A stretch of DNA of 64,000 bases, from positions 58,884,270-58,948,269 of the forward strand of contig NC_083560.1 of assembly GCF_019925205.1 (NCBI RefSeq). The letters are read 5' to 3'. Shown one piece after another: positions 44,346-53,991 of the stretch (its first letter is position 1; every line of letters begins with the position of its first letter). The DNA is from Metopolophium dirhodum (taxonomy: Eukaryota > Arthropoda > Insecta > Hemiptera > Aphididae). The notes beneath the pieces were generated by a model. The model did no database searches, had not been told where the DNA came from, and saw only the letters and a program-made list of their open reading frames with translations. Position numbers and translations under genes: made by a program.

Positions 44346-46020
44346 TTAATAGTTTGAAATTTAAATTTAAAAAAATCGATAAGACAATTATGAAATTAAA
44401 ATAAGTATATTAATAATGTATGGAAGGGATTTCGGAGTTCCCACGCGTAAAGGTGAATTCGAATGCGATGACACGATAGTATAAATTGTTCATTGACTAA
44501 TAGTCTTTGTTTACAGTTTACTATAATATATATACTCTTATAGAGTAATACAATTCTATTAAGATATGTGTGGTTGTACTAGTTTATTATTATACGTTTT
44601 GTGTTTAAATGGTTTGTCCCATAAACTAAATAATATAGAACCTTTTAAATACTAACATTACACAATATAGCTGTACTTTCTATACTTAGTAGTCGTAGGT
44701 ATTTGATGCCTCATGGTGTGGTATGTTGATAAGGTCATAAAGGATGTGTAGGTACACAAATATCAAACACAGCCACACATCAAATAATACGAATAGCACA
44801 TAACTCTCTGCGTGAGAGGCGACACCACAGAGCATTTATCTGTGGACCTAAATACCTGAAGTACCTATAATAATAGTGAGTAGGTGGTACATAATTAATA
44901 ATTATCGCATCTTCCGTAGAACAGCTATTGCGGGAGAACAAAATAGTTTATGAGTTCAGAAGTTAGGTATATCGTGACCATATACAACTATTATAAGTGA
45001 CCTCGCAAATACCGTCAATTTTGTTTAAAAGACATAACGTTTTGAAAAAATTGAAGTTAGTTTAGATTTTAACTCTGAAAAAAAAGATTTTACTAGGTAT
45101 TTACAAAGGCTGAGCATTAACTAGTTACTTTTGGATTTTCATTAACTTAACTGTTAACTTACTAAATTTTTTTCTTAATTAACGTGAAATTAACGAGTTG
45201 ATTTTCATTTTAAGAAGGAAGTTAAGTTAATTTACTTTGTTTTTAATTTTATAATATTTCACTATTTTAGTTTATTTTGTTTTCATGTCAAAAAATTCGA
45301 GATATCGACGTTAGAAATATTATTAATGAGAATTTACTGTTTAGTACCTACCTATCTATATTAACGAGTTAGAATATTTTTCCACCGATTTTTTTAATTT
45401 ATTCGTACCTGCAGCATATCATTATATTATAATATGATGTTATATCTCTGCAGAAACCGTTGTAATGGCTATACACTATAGTTGCGGATGTCCAAAGGTG
45501 CAAAAATGACATATCATTTGCGCCAAAATTAATATTTTATTAAATAGTTATTTAAAAATGACGATCTTATAAAAAATTGTCAGTAAATATAATATAAATT
45601 AATAAACTATAGTTATAAAATTATAGTTTTAATAAATCGGTTGATTTTTTCGATATTCATTCTTATGAAAAATTGTCAATAATTAATTGTTAAAATATAA
45701 TATATAGTTCTAAATTTAATATCTGTTAATTAATATCTATTAACCGTGGCACGCAAGTACCTATCTAGGATTTTGGCGCTTTCATACGATACAACTTTTT
45801 TTTTCTTATCTCATTTTGGCATTTATGTCTTCCACCGCTATCTGCGTGGGGACATACATTTCAAAAATCTCCGAAAAACTGCTCTTCAAAAAATACCCTT
45901 TTGTATGTGACTGACTACTATACAATAAATTGTTTCGGGTCGGGTCGGGAATATTAATAAATTTGCTTGTAATAATAAATTGTGTTTACATAATAATAGT
46001 ACAACTGTGGTATTAAACAT
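44346..46020. other. AT-rich intergenic DNA with a TTAACTT-element fragment
   Basis: The sequence GGCTGAGCATTAACTAGTTAC at 45109 opens a roughly 180-base fragment (to 45290) rich in TTAACTT words, related to the element at 1-462. Nothing else was recognised. Confidence 0.4.
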
Positions 46021-46262
46021 TTAACACAGGAATAATTTAAAGGATGTAGTAATAATAAATTTTAGTAGGTAAGAACTATAGGTTAAGGGGATTCCATACC
46101 GATTGTTTTTAATAAGTTGAATATAGGCAATTTTTAGACAATCTGTATAGTACGTGCGTGCGTGGCGTGCATGTGTGTGTAGTAAATGGTCATTAGTGTG
46201 AGTGACTTCCCGGCGAGCTAGATATGCGTTGCGCACTCGCACTCGCATGCACATGTCACATT
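46021..46262 (-). repeat. Family S fragment (right half, inverted)
   Basis: The minus strand has GACATGTGCATGCGAGTGCG, CACTCACACTAATGACCA and CCCCTTAA in the same order as 30413-30600. The small frame here is not coding. Confidence 0.6.
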
Positions 46263-46305
46263 ATGCTTAACAACAATTTTATTTCATGGCAAAATGTTGT
46301 AAATC

Positions 46306-46634
46306 ATAGACCTAAACGAATTCCAAAGTACTGATTTGAGTTTTACACCGATAATAATTTTGAAAACAAATTTTGTTTTGTTGTTCAATCAACTTTGGAT
46401 CCTTCAAGCTACATTTTTAATTTGTTATTCTTAAAAAGAAAAAAACTCACTTGAAATTTAGAAAAAAAACTTGTATTCTTAAAATTTTTATTGGACATAA
46501 ATAGTTTTAAAATTTTTTTTAATATTCTGATTCGAAGGATTCAAAATAGACTTCACAATAAATTAAAATATGTTTTCAAAATTATTATAGGAGTAAAACT
46601 CAAGTAAGTACGTTGGGACGCGTATAGGTCTATT
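46306..46634. mobile_element. Foldback MITE with roughly 100-bp inverted arms and TA duplication
   Basis: GACCTAAACG... at the left and ...CGTATAGGTC at the right are inverse copies, as are TTGAGTTTTAC and ATAATAATTTTGAAAAC further in. TA flanks both sides. Long arms and a TA target point to a Tc1/mariner-mobilised element. It abuts the env fragment of G2. Confidence 0.7.
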
Positions 46635-46639
46635 TTACT

Positions 46640-47089
46640 CTAAAAAGTGGCAAAGTTAACAACACTTCCCAATCCACGTCGACTTTACTTTGCTGTCTGT
46701 TGATCATAGTCGACGGCTATCATTAGACTTCGATAGTTCGATTCTATCTCATATAGATATGGTAGTGTTGCTCGTGTAAACTGTTGCAAAAAAGGTTTAC
46801 ATATTCTCGAGAATTCTTCGTTTTCTGATTGATTTGTACAGTACTGTGCTGTTTTCTGATGGTGGGACTTAAATAAATCGTATTCTGCTAATTGTTCGTT
46901 TAGGTTTACGTAAACTCCTAAATCCCAAGTGAGATGTGATAGACCAACTTGGCCATGGGACTCATAGTAAAGTCCTTGATGCTCTGTGATTGGAGTTATC
47001 ACGTACGCTGGTGTTGATGATCTGTCTTGATGATCTGATTCATTTTTCCTCTGTAGTTGTGCATATCCAACTGTGGTAATTGCAATGAT
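46640..47089 (-). pseudogene. env: G2 env, N-terminal part, broken
   Basis: From just after a splice acceptor (47092-47091) a frame stays open for about 135 codons to a TAA near 46682. It starts with a short hydrophobic, signal-like stretch (IIAITTVGYA), then PITEHQGLYYESHGQVGLS and LTWDLGVYVNLNEQ. This resembles the amino-terminal part of F-type envelope proteins of insect errantiviruses. In frame beyond the stop lies SRRGLGSVVNF, in the place where a furin-type cleavage site and fusion subunit would begin. Then comes another stop and the MITE. Transmembrane parts are absent. It cannot make an envelope. Confidence 0.55.
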
Positions 47090-47090
47090 C

Positions 47091-47112
47091 CTGAAAATAG
47101 TTAAACAAAAAC
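47091..47112 (-). promoter_or_regulatory. 3' splice site for env mRNA
   Basis: The minus strand reads TTTTTGTTTAACTATTTTCAG just after the pol stop (about 47115) and directly before the env frame. A pyrimidine-rich tract ending in TTTTCAG is a standard acceptor, and spliced env transcripts are known for gypsy-type elements. The donor is uncertain; a GTGAGT lies in the leader near 52121. Confidence 0.5.
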
Positions 47113-47114
47113 AT

Positions 47115-48190
47115 TTAGTTTCCTTCGTAGAATCGTTTTAATAAATTTCTGTGCAGAGTGACTGGTCTGTTTTTCTTCAATATCGTTATATTTGGAGATT
47201 CATGGTTAGTTTCTATAACTGTATAGGGTCCTATCCATTTCGGAGCTAGCTTACCTTTACTAGCTTTTTCTTGGATGAGTACCTTATCACCTATACTTAT
47301 TGCTAGAGGTGAGATTTTCTGATCGTAACGATCTTTTGATTTCTGTTTGGAATCATAGAGATGCGTTTTTGCTTAGAACTGAGCTTCTTGCATGTTCCTC
47401 CTTAATTGAAAATAGAAGTCGTTATAATTGTATTGAGGTTATGTATTTTTCATAAATGAATTAGGTACTGCTATTGGATGCCCATATACTAATTGGTATG
47501 GTTGGTACTTTGTGGAAGTGTGTGTCGTGGGGTTATGACAGAACATTGCGAATGGGACATGTGTGTCCCAGTTCTGTGGGTCTTTATTGACGAAACTGCG
47601 TAGATATTCTGCTTATGTCCGGTGACTTCGTTCCAAAGATCCATTACTTTGTGGACGATACGGACTGGTGGATGTTTGTTTAATTTTCAACAGTTGACAT
47701 ACTTCCTTAAATACCTTGCTTAAAAATTCGGTGCCACAGTCTGTTACGAGGCTCTGAGGAAGACCATGTAGACACACGATTTGAGTCACAAAAAAATTTG
47801 CAACTGTATTTGCTTCATAATTTGGCATCGGAGCTGCCCACGTGAACTTCGAAAGGTCATCTTGTAGTGTAAGAATGAACACATTTTCATAGTATGATCT
47901 CGTAAGTGGTCCTTCAATTTCCATATATATCTTTTCGAAGGGTCTGGATCGCGTGGTGGTTTTCATCATTGGCTCTCGGGCAGTTCGATTGGATGAATTG
48001 TTTACCTGGCAGGTGGCGCATTCCCGAATGTATTTATTTATCTGTTTCCGCATTCCCTTCCCATTATGATGTTGAGAGATCCGTTGGTGGGTACGGGCGG
48101 TTCCCTGATGCCCTACCATCGGATTCCCGTGGAATTCACGGATGATGTGTAGCTGCTCTCTTCCTAGAGCGTCTCAGGAACTAGCACTTG
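47115..48190 (-). pseudogene. pol: G2 integrase
   Basis: After a frameshift following the macro domain, the frame 48119-47613 with its upstream extension holds an HHCC zinc domain (REFHGNPMVGHQG ... CATCQ) and the core: FEKIYMEIEGPL, VTDCGTEF and SNGSLERSH. The family normally has Asp in the first block where Glu is seen here, so a catalytic residue looks replaced. From 47612 the frame is broken (FVNKDPQNWDTHVPF, FCHNPTTHTSTKYQPYQLVYG), ending in a C-terminal module with GDKVLIQEKASKGKLAPKW, GPYTVIET and a TAA near 47115. Confidence 0.75.
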
Positions 48191-48757
48191 TATGGTTACC
48201 TGAGAGTTTCGAAAGATGTATTGTAACATAGAACGGACGGTTTCCCACTGAAGGCCATCTAGGCCAGTGCCTAGACGTGGACAAGTGAGCGTTTTAATTT
48301 CTCGTTCTTCACAGAGAGTTCGAAGTTTCTGTAAGCATTGGAATAAATGTTCATGTTCGGGTTTTTGCCAAAAATTTTGTTTTGTAACGAGGTAAAATAT
48401 TTCGCGTTCTTTTAACTGAAGAGACAATACATTTGGGACTGATCTTGGAAGTCGACTAAGTTGATTTAATCCACCGAATTTTCGGCGAAATTCCAAGGCG
48501 ATTTCCTTAGTCATCTTGAGGTCGCTAGAGACACAGTGTGCTAAAGTTATGCTTTGATCATTCTCGAAGATGTCTCCTTTTGATTCCACTACATTTGGAG
48601 TGAATGCAATTTTCTCTTTTAAAAATTTCTGATAGTCATTTAAAGGTTCTGTGGAGCTTGAATATTCTGTAGAAGTTGAAGGTTCTGTACAATCTGGAGA
48701 TTCCGGAGAGTTTGGAGTTTCGGATGATCTGGTCGAAACTCTATTAATTCGGCTCAA
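48164..48757 (-). CDS. G2 linker and macro domain (TARG1/OARD1-like) of the polyprotein
   Basis: This open 197-codon frame continues in phase from RNase H (NADALSRINRV). Residues 8-45 are a Ser/Thr/Pro/Glu-rich linker. Residues 56-195 read as a macro domain: ESKGDIFEN (ADP-ribose-contacting Asp), ITLAHCVSSDLKM, IALEFRRKFGG, FYLVTKQNF (Lys126), LQKLRTLCEEREI, CPRLGTGLDGLQW (Asp167) and a final beta strand VTIQVLV. In the TARG1 family a Lys in TK and an Asp in GLD form the catalytic pair that cleaves ADP-ribose from Glu/Asp-modified proteins. Both are present here, 41 residues apart. A Glu replaces the Gly of the usual GIA loop. It would be released by protease or act within the pol protein. 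It is the longest undamaged part of an otherwise frameshifted element. The alternative is an unrelated fold with chance similarity, which I consider unlikely given the order of motifs and the second copy in G3. Confidence 0.75.
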   Translation of the reverse strand: MSRINRVSTRSSETPNSPESPDCTEPSTSTEYSSSTEPLNDYQKFLKEKIAFTPNVVESKGDIFENDQSITLAHCVSSDLKMTKEIALEFRRKFGGLNQLSRLPRSVPNVLSLQLKEREIFYLVTKQNFWQKPEHEHLFQCLQKLRTLCEEREIKTLTCPRLGTGLDGLQWETVRSMLQYIFRNSQVTIQVLVPETL

Positions 48758-48764
48758 TGCGTCT

Positions 48765-50140
48765 GCATTGGTATTACTGGCTCCTGGTTTGAAATGGATC
48801 TCGTACTAATATTCGGCAAGCATCAGCCTCCAACGAGTCAACCTGGATCGGGGGTCTTTGATATTGAATAACCAATTCAAAGCTCGATGGCCTGTTACAA
48901 TATTAAATTTATGACCGAACAAGTAAGGACGGAATTGTTTCACCCCCCATACTATCGCACATAGCTCTTTTTCAGTCGTGTTGTAGTTTAATTCGGTACG
49001 GTTTAGAGTTCTTGATGCATACGCTATTGGAGGGTCTGTGCCAATTGGGCCTTGCGAGAGAACGCAGCCAATGGCATAATTGCTAGCGTCGCATGTTTAA
49101 TTGAAGATCCTAGTGAGATCCGGATATTGCAGTAAAGGTTCTGTTGTTAGAATTTTCTTCAACATATCAAACGCTTCTTGACAGAGATCTGTCCACTTAA
49201 AAATGACGTCTTTTTTCAACAATGCAATTAGTGGCTTCGCAATTCGTCCATATCCCGGTACGAAACATCTGTAATATCCTGATAGACCTAGGAAAGATTT
49301 AATTTCCTTTTCGTTGGTTGGGATTGGAAATTCTAATACACATTTAATTTTCTGTGGATTTGGTTTCACCCCTTGGTCAGTTATAACATGACCTAGGTAA
49401 TTCTTTGCGCATAAAGGTGCATTTCGATGGTTGCAGCTTTAGATTGAATGTTCTCAAACGTTTGAATACTGCTTTGAATTTCTCGGAATGGTCTGCTATA
49501 CTGAGTGCGTAGATGATGATGTCGTCCAAATAGACAAATGCTTTTAATCCTGTTAGTTCAGCCAGGACTGTATTCATTAAACGCTGAAAAGTTGCAGGCG
49601 CACCTTTCAACCCAAAAAGAACGCGAAGAAATTCGAAGTGTCCCCTGTCTGTTGAGAACGCTGTCTTTTCAGTATGTTCCGGGTGCATTCTAACTTGATG
49701 GTATCCTTAGGCCAAGTCCAACGTGGTATAGTACTTAGACTTACCAAGCTGGTCTAAAATGTCTATTATATTTGGCAGTGGATAAGCATCTCTGACTGAC
49801 ATTTGGTTAAGTTTTCGGAAATCTACGCATACTCGGTATTTGACGACACCATCTTTGTCTGCCTTTTTCGGGACCACCAGTAAAGGTGCATTCCACGGAC
49901 ATCGGCTAGGTGCTATAATATTATCCTCTTCGAGTTGCTTCATTTGTTTGTTTATCTCTTCTTTGTGTCGATGAGGTAGACGGTACGGCTTTTCTTTGAT
50001 TGGTTGGGTAGTAGCTGGAGTGTTTACCTCGTGAAAAACAGCATCTGTGCACGTTAATGAATCTCCCTCTAAATAAAAGATATCAGAGTACTGTTTGCAC
50101 GTTGAGATGAGTGACTCTCGCTCCTCAATATTCAAATGTT
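48765..50140 (-). pseudogene. pol: G2 reverse transcriptase and RNase H
   Basis: Pieces 50135-49707, 49688-49377 and 49369-49097 together carry IFYLEGDSLTCTDAV, PYRLPHRHKEEINKQ, RVCVDFRKLNQMSVRDAYPL, KYYTTLDLA, TAFSTDRGHFEF, FGLKGAPATFQRLMN, FVYLDDIIIYA (catalytic Asp pair intact) and FLGLSGYYRCFV. RNase H follows: CDASNYAIGCVLSQGP, NYNTTEKELCAIVWGVKQFR and HRALNWLF, where a Gly stands in place of the Asp of the TDH motif. Stops occur before CDASN (about 49095) and in EY*YEI (near 48806), and there are two frameshifts in the reverse transcriptase. Not functional. Confidence 0.8.
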
Positions 50141-50429
50141 CAGTATTGAGTGAACCTCTAAGAGCAACTAATCTTCCCTTGGTTCCACCCGTTTCCGTTA
50201 CCTTCTGTATAGTTTGTACTTTTATTTCTGTAAAAATTTCAAATTTTAATCCTTTGATTTGCTCCTCCGTGAGTTGGACGGATTGTTCAGTAGGATTGAC
50301 TGCGGCTATTAGGATCTGTTTTTGTCGGGACTTGGTTTACCGTGTTGCTGCATAGGATTGATTCATCCAAGGTCTGTGCGTGTATTAAGTATATTTCTTC
50401 CTCCCGAAGATTAGGAGTAGGGATGCTGA

Positions 50430-50675
50430 TTATTGTTTCACTACGAGGTTGTAGTGTAATTTTGAATTCCCTTGACTGTAAATTTTCTGTTGAATTCTGT
50501 GTCTTTCATCTCTTCCCAAACAAAAAGTTATATTGGTCGTGCCAAATGAATGTAGGGTGTGACCGGTGATTCTTGAAAGATTTTGTTCTGTATGTTCCTT
50601 AATCATTATTTCATCTTTCAATGAAGTTACTTTTATGAAATTCACATCAGCACCAGAGTCGACTAATAGCTTAAT
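50430..50675 (-). pseudogene. pol: G2 retropepsin
   Basis: The frame reads TIKLLVDSGADVNFIKV with the catalytic DSGAD at 50660-50646, then SRITGHTLHSFGTTNI, as expected for the start and flap region of a Gypsy aspartic protease. A stop lies just upstream and the frame ends early (50430), so it is detached from gag and reverse transcriptase. Confidence 0.65.
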
Positions 50676-50743
50676 GGTCGGTTAGGACTTTCCGACGTAC
50701 TAGGATTATTTCTCTTTCTTTGAACATATTTGAGTTTTCTACA

Positions 50744-51945
50744 CTCTTCTTTTGCGTGTCCTGGTTTACGGCAGTATTGACATGTAATTGTTCGTACTGA
50801 ACTTGGTTTTGTCGAACCTGTTGGATTTACCTTAGGTTCTTTGTCTTATGATCCGCTTTTGCCGAGTGTTCTGACTTCCCACATTGGAAACATACTTTGG
50901 CCTTTGTCCCTTACACCCTTTTTGGTAAGGTATATAGTTTTTTGATTCTTCCGCAGATCGTCTAACCCTTTCTTCCTCTCTGGATGCCTGTATGGCCTTT
51001 TCCAGAGTTGTTGGGTTTCTAGCCTTAATAAAATCTTTCAAGGGCCCTAGCCCTTCAATGAACACCTGTACTGCTTGCTGCTTGAAGCTTGCTTCCAAAG
51101 CTTTGGCTACTTCTAAAGTCTTTCCACTAGTCTCTTGTTCAATAATAAGGTTTTGTAATTTTTCGATTCGAGAAGAATAAATCAGTACGTCTTCCCCGAT
51201 TTTTGTTTCTTGGAATATAATTCTAAAAACAGATGCGTAGTAGTACGTTGCGGTTCCAACGCGGCTTTTAGAGTATCTCGCAGTGCAGTTCATGAGTTGA
51301 AGGTTCTGAATTTAATTGCTTGCCGGGCCTTCCCAGTGAGCTGCACTGTGATCCCCTGAAGGAGACGAGTTTGTACCTTTTTACTAGTGCACGCTAATGC
51401 AAATTCACACTTTTCCAGGAAGATTTCCATCTCCTCCTGGTTTTCTCCATTGATCGAACCTGGAAGTAGTCTTAATGCTGCTTCCAAGCTAATGGCTTCG
51501 GATCCCAAACTGTCTTCTACGGAAATGTTCTGACTGAATCCTTGATTGTTATCTTCGTTTGACGTATTTGGTCTGACGTTCCCCTCCAGTATGTGTGGTC
51601 CTAAAGACGTCACGTTGAGCAATGGTGACTGATTTTCTGCATCCATATTGTTTTCGTAAAAGGTCTGATCAAGAATGTTCTGTGTTCTTCCGACGAATCG
51701 GTCTGCTTCCACTAACGTGGTAGAAACGTTTTGTATGAGGTTTGTAATTTCTGTAACGGACGTGCGAATAAATCGTCAGGTTCGACATTGTCTACAAGAC
51801 GTTTGGAATTGGGGTTATTTGGGTCTGAAAATCTCACAGGTAAACTTGTCTGTGGGATTGGGGCAGGGAGGTATGACTGGTTCCCCCCGAGATCCTCACC
51901 CTCTATAACTGTGGACGCTTGTTCACTCTCGGATGTCCCGCTCAT
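50744..51945 (-). pseudogene. gag: G2 gag
   Basis: The likely start is the ATG at 51945-51943 (MSGTSESEQ). Three overlapping frames (51945-51712, 51712-51290, 51293-50832) together make a gag. The capsid-like core contains LEAALRLLPGSINGENQEEM, FLEKCEFALACTSKK, LIYSSRIEKLQNLI and AVQVFIEGLGPLKDF, which align with the G3 gag. The nucleocapsid part follows: a worn knuckle CFQCGKSEHSAKAD and a complete CQYCRKPGHAKEEC. At least two frameshifts are present. Confidence 0.7.
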
Positions 51946-52330
51946 TAACAACCTAACAATTCCATCTAAATGTGCGAATAAATATTCTTACCCTTTATCA
52001 AAGCTACTTTAACTACTATAACTATATAGAAAATTAAAATAAAATGTTCTTACAGAATTTAGGGTAAAATAATAATTTATATAAAAAATAAAATAACACA
52101 AATATATATATTTTTTTCTACTCACAATACCGCGAATGGTGTCTGTGATATTCTGCTCTGATTGGGGCAATGGTCTGACTCGGGTTGACAGGAATGCTCG
52201 TAACGGCTCTGATTGATTTTGGAATGCTCTGGAATCGTCCTTTTCGTCTGCGCTTGATGTATCAAAGTTTAACCATTGGCGTGTCAAAAGAATAAAAATA
52301 CATTTAAAACGAAAACACATCTATATAATA

Positions 52331-53397
52331 TAGTAAACTGTTGATAAAAATAATGTGTTTACAAATCCATTTTTCTATCATATGGTTTCAATACTTTAAA
52401 GGACTCAGTGACATTATCAAAGTTTATATTTCTTGTTAATTTTTGCTCGATACTAGTGGTTAATAAACCTAACCTGTGATATGTATATGTTACGTAGTTA
52501 TACAAATTTGATGAGAATAGATAATAATAATATAATAGCTAATTAATAAATAGGTTACTCAAATAACAATAAAATGTTCAATTATTTGTGAGCAGCAATA
52601 ATAAGCAAACTGAGTACAGACCGCACAACTTTTTTTTATCCTGTCATGATGTTGTTGGTGGCAAAGTCCACCGGGTGGGGGGGGGGGGGGAGTACCCATC
52701 CAGCCTCTCCCGTAAACACGCGTATGTTAGAAGAAAAGAAGTTTATCTAGGTTTGTATAGGAGTTGATTTTCGATATTTTATTTTCAAAGTCCAATATTT
52801 AACTCTTAAACTTGTGATATTTTACTTTTTCAATTTCAATTATTGAGTTTAGTAATTAAAATATTTAAAAATGACTTTTATACAGACATAAATTAACTTC
52901 TCTTCTACAATATTGACAATAGGTGTATTTACTCTCAAACCGCTCAATAAACCATATTATTGGAAATACAAAAGTACATTTTCATAGAATTTTTCAATAC
53001 TATTCATACCCCTTAATACTTTTATGGTTATAGCAGTGTAGCCACTCCAGATTTCGAGAACCGCGTTAGCATCACTTTCGCTCATAAGTAAAAGGTCTAT
53101 CATGATATAAACAAAATGATCGCAAAAGTCCAGATTTGGTCCAAGTCCACGCAATACGTCACTTGCTTTCTCGTATTATCATATTGTCATTAAATTATTA
53201 TTACTATACACGCTACTCTACGTCACGTGCTTACCGAATGAATTGACCGTCAAAAAGTTACAATCATACCTTGTTTTTATATCATGAGGTCTATGAGGGA
53301 TTTACAAATTCACAATAAATCAAAGGACCCATATACGGCGTCAGCGTCGTTTATTTCATTAAGTTATACTAATATTACTGTCTTCGTCGTTAATAAC
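52331..53397. other. Spacer between the divergent G2 and G3 elements
   Basis: It holds a G run (about 52676-52690), a family S fragment (52738-53012, inverted) and a minus-strand frame at 52957-53154 without known motifs. No LTR could be defined. Confidence 0.4.
52738..53012 (-). repeat. Family S fragment (left half, inverted)
   Basis: It matches 30005-30285 in reverse, including TTAAGGGGTATGAATAGTA, TTGAGCGGTTTGAGAGTAAA and GACTTTGAAAATAAAATATC. Confidence 0.7.
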
Positions 53398-53614
53398 TAG
53401 ATACCCGACTTCTTCTTATCAATGACGCTGGCAGCCATTTGCAACTTTGGCAATGTTTACTAATCGTTAGAAAGGTAATATGATAATAAACAACAACATT
53501 TCAAAAAGCCCGTATTCAATCAAAACGATTAGAATTTGTAAACAATGCCAACGTCACAAATGGCGTCGGGCATCATAATTGAATAATGTTGTTGTATATG
53601 GAGTCGGGTATCTA
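53398..53614. mobile_element. MITE with 13-bp perfect terminal inverted repeats
   Basis: TAGATACCCGACT opens the element and AGTCGGGTATCTA closes it. Inner parts are also inverted: GCCATTTGCAACTTTGGCAA and AATGTTTAC face their diverged inverse copies. TA may be the duplicated target. Confidence 0.7.
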
Positions 53615-53991
53615 TTTGTTATATATCTGTAGACGGGCCAAAACGATTGTATTTTCATAATTATTGACTAGGTACCAATATAATACAATCATATTATACC
53701 TACTTTATGGGCACAATAACGTGCCACGGACAATACACATTTTTTTCCCTCTTGCATATATTACACATCGTGATAGGTAACTGGAATAATCTGTTCTATT
53801 CACGAGTAAATGAATTCGTGGTATAACACAGGTCATATACATAGACATTCTTAACATTTGTTTTTTTTTATATATATATACATATAAAATTGTGGATGTA
53901 AGCATGCAACACGCGCCATAACACTACTGACCTACATACCAACACACACGCTAACGAGTTTACAGTAACACGCACACACGCGTGCAACGAC

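Larger units (their letters stand above)
46635..52330 (-). mobile_element. G2: errantivirus-like Ty3/Gypsy element with macro domain, decayed
   Basis: Minus-strand order: leader (52330-51946), gag (51945-50744), retropepsin (50675-50430), reverse transcriptase (50140-49100), RNase H (49097-48765), macro domain (48592-48173), integrase (48165-47115) and the first part of env (47089-46640). Multiple frameshifts and stops separate the pieces, so this is an old copy. No LTR was identified at either end; the right end of env is cut by a foldback MITE. The layout with env behind a splice acceptor is that of insect errantiviruses. Confidence 0.8.

Noticed and set aside
52957..53154. 65-codon minus-strand frame with balanced composition
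   Set aside because: It partly overlaps a family S copy and matches nothing I know.
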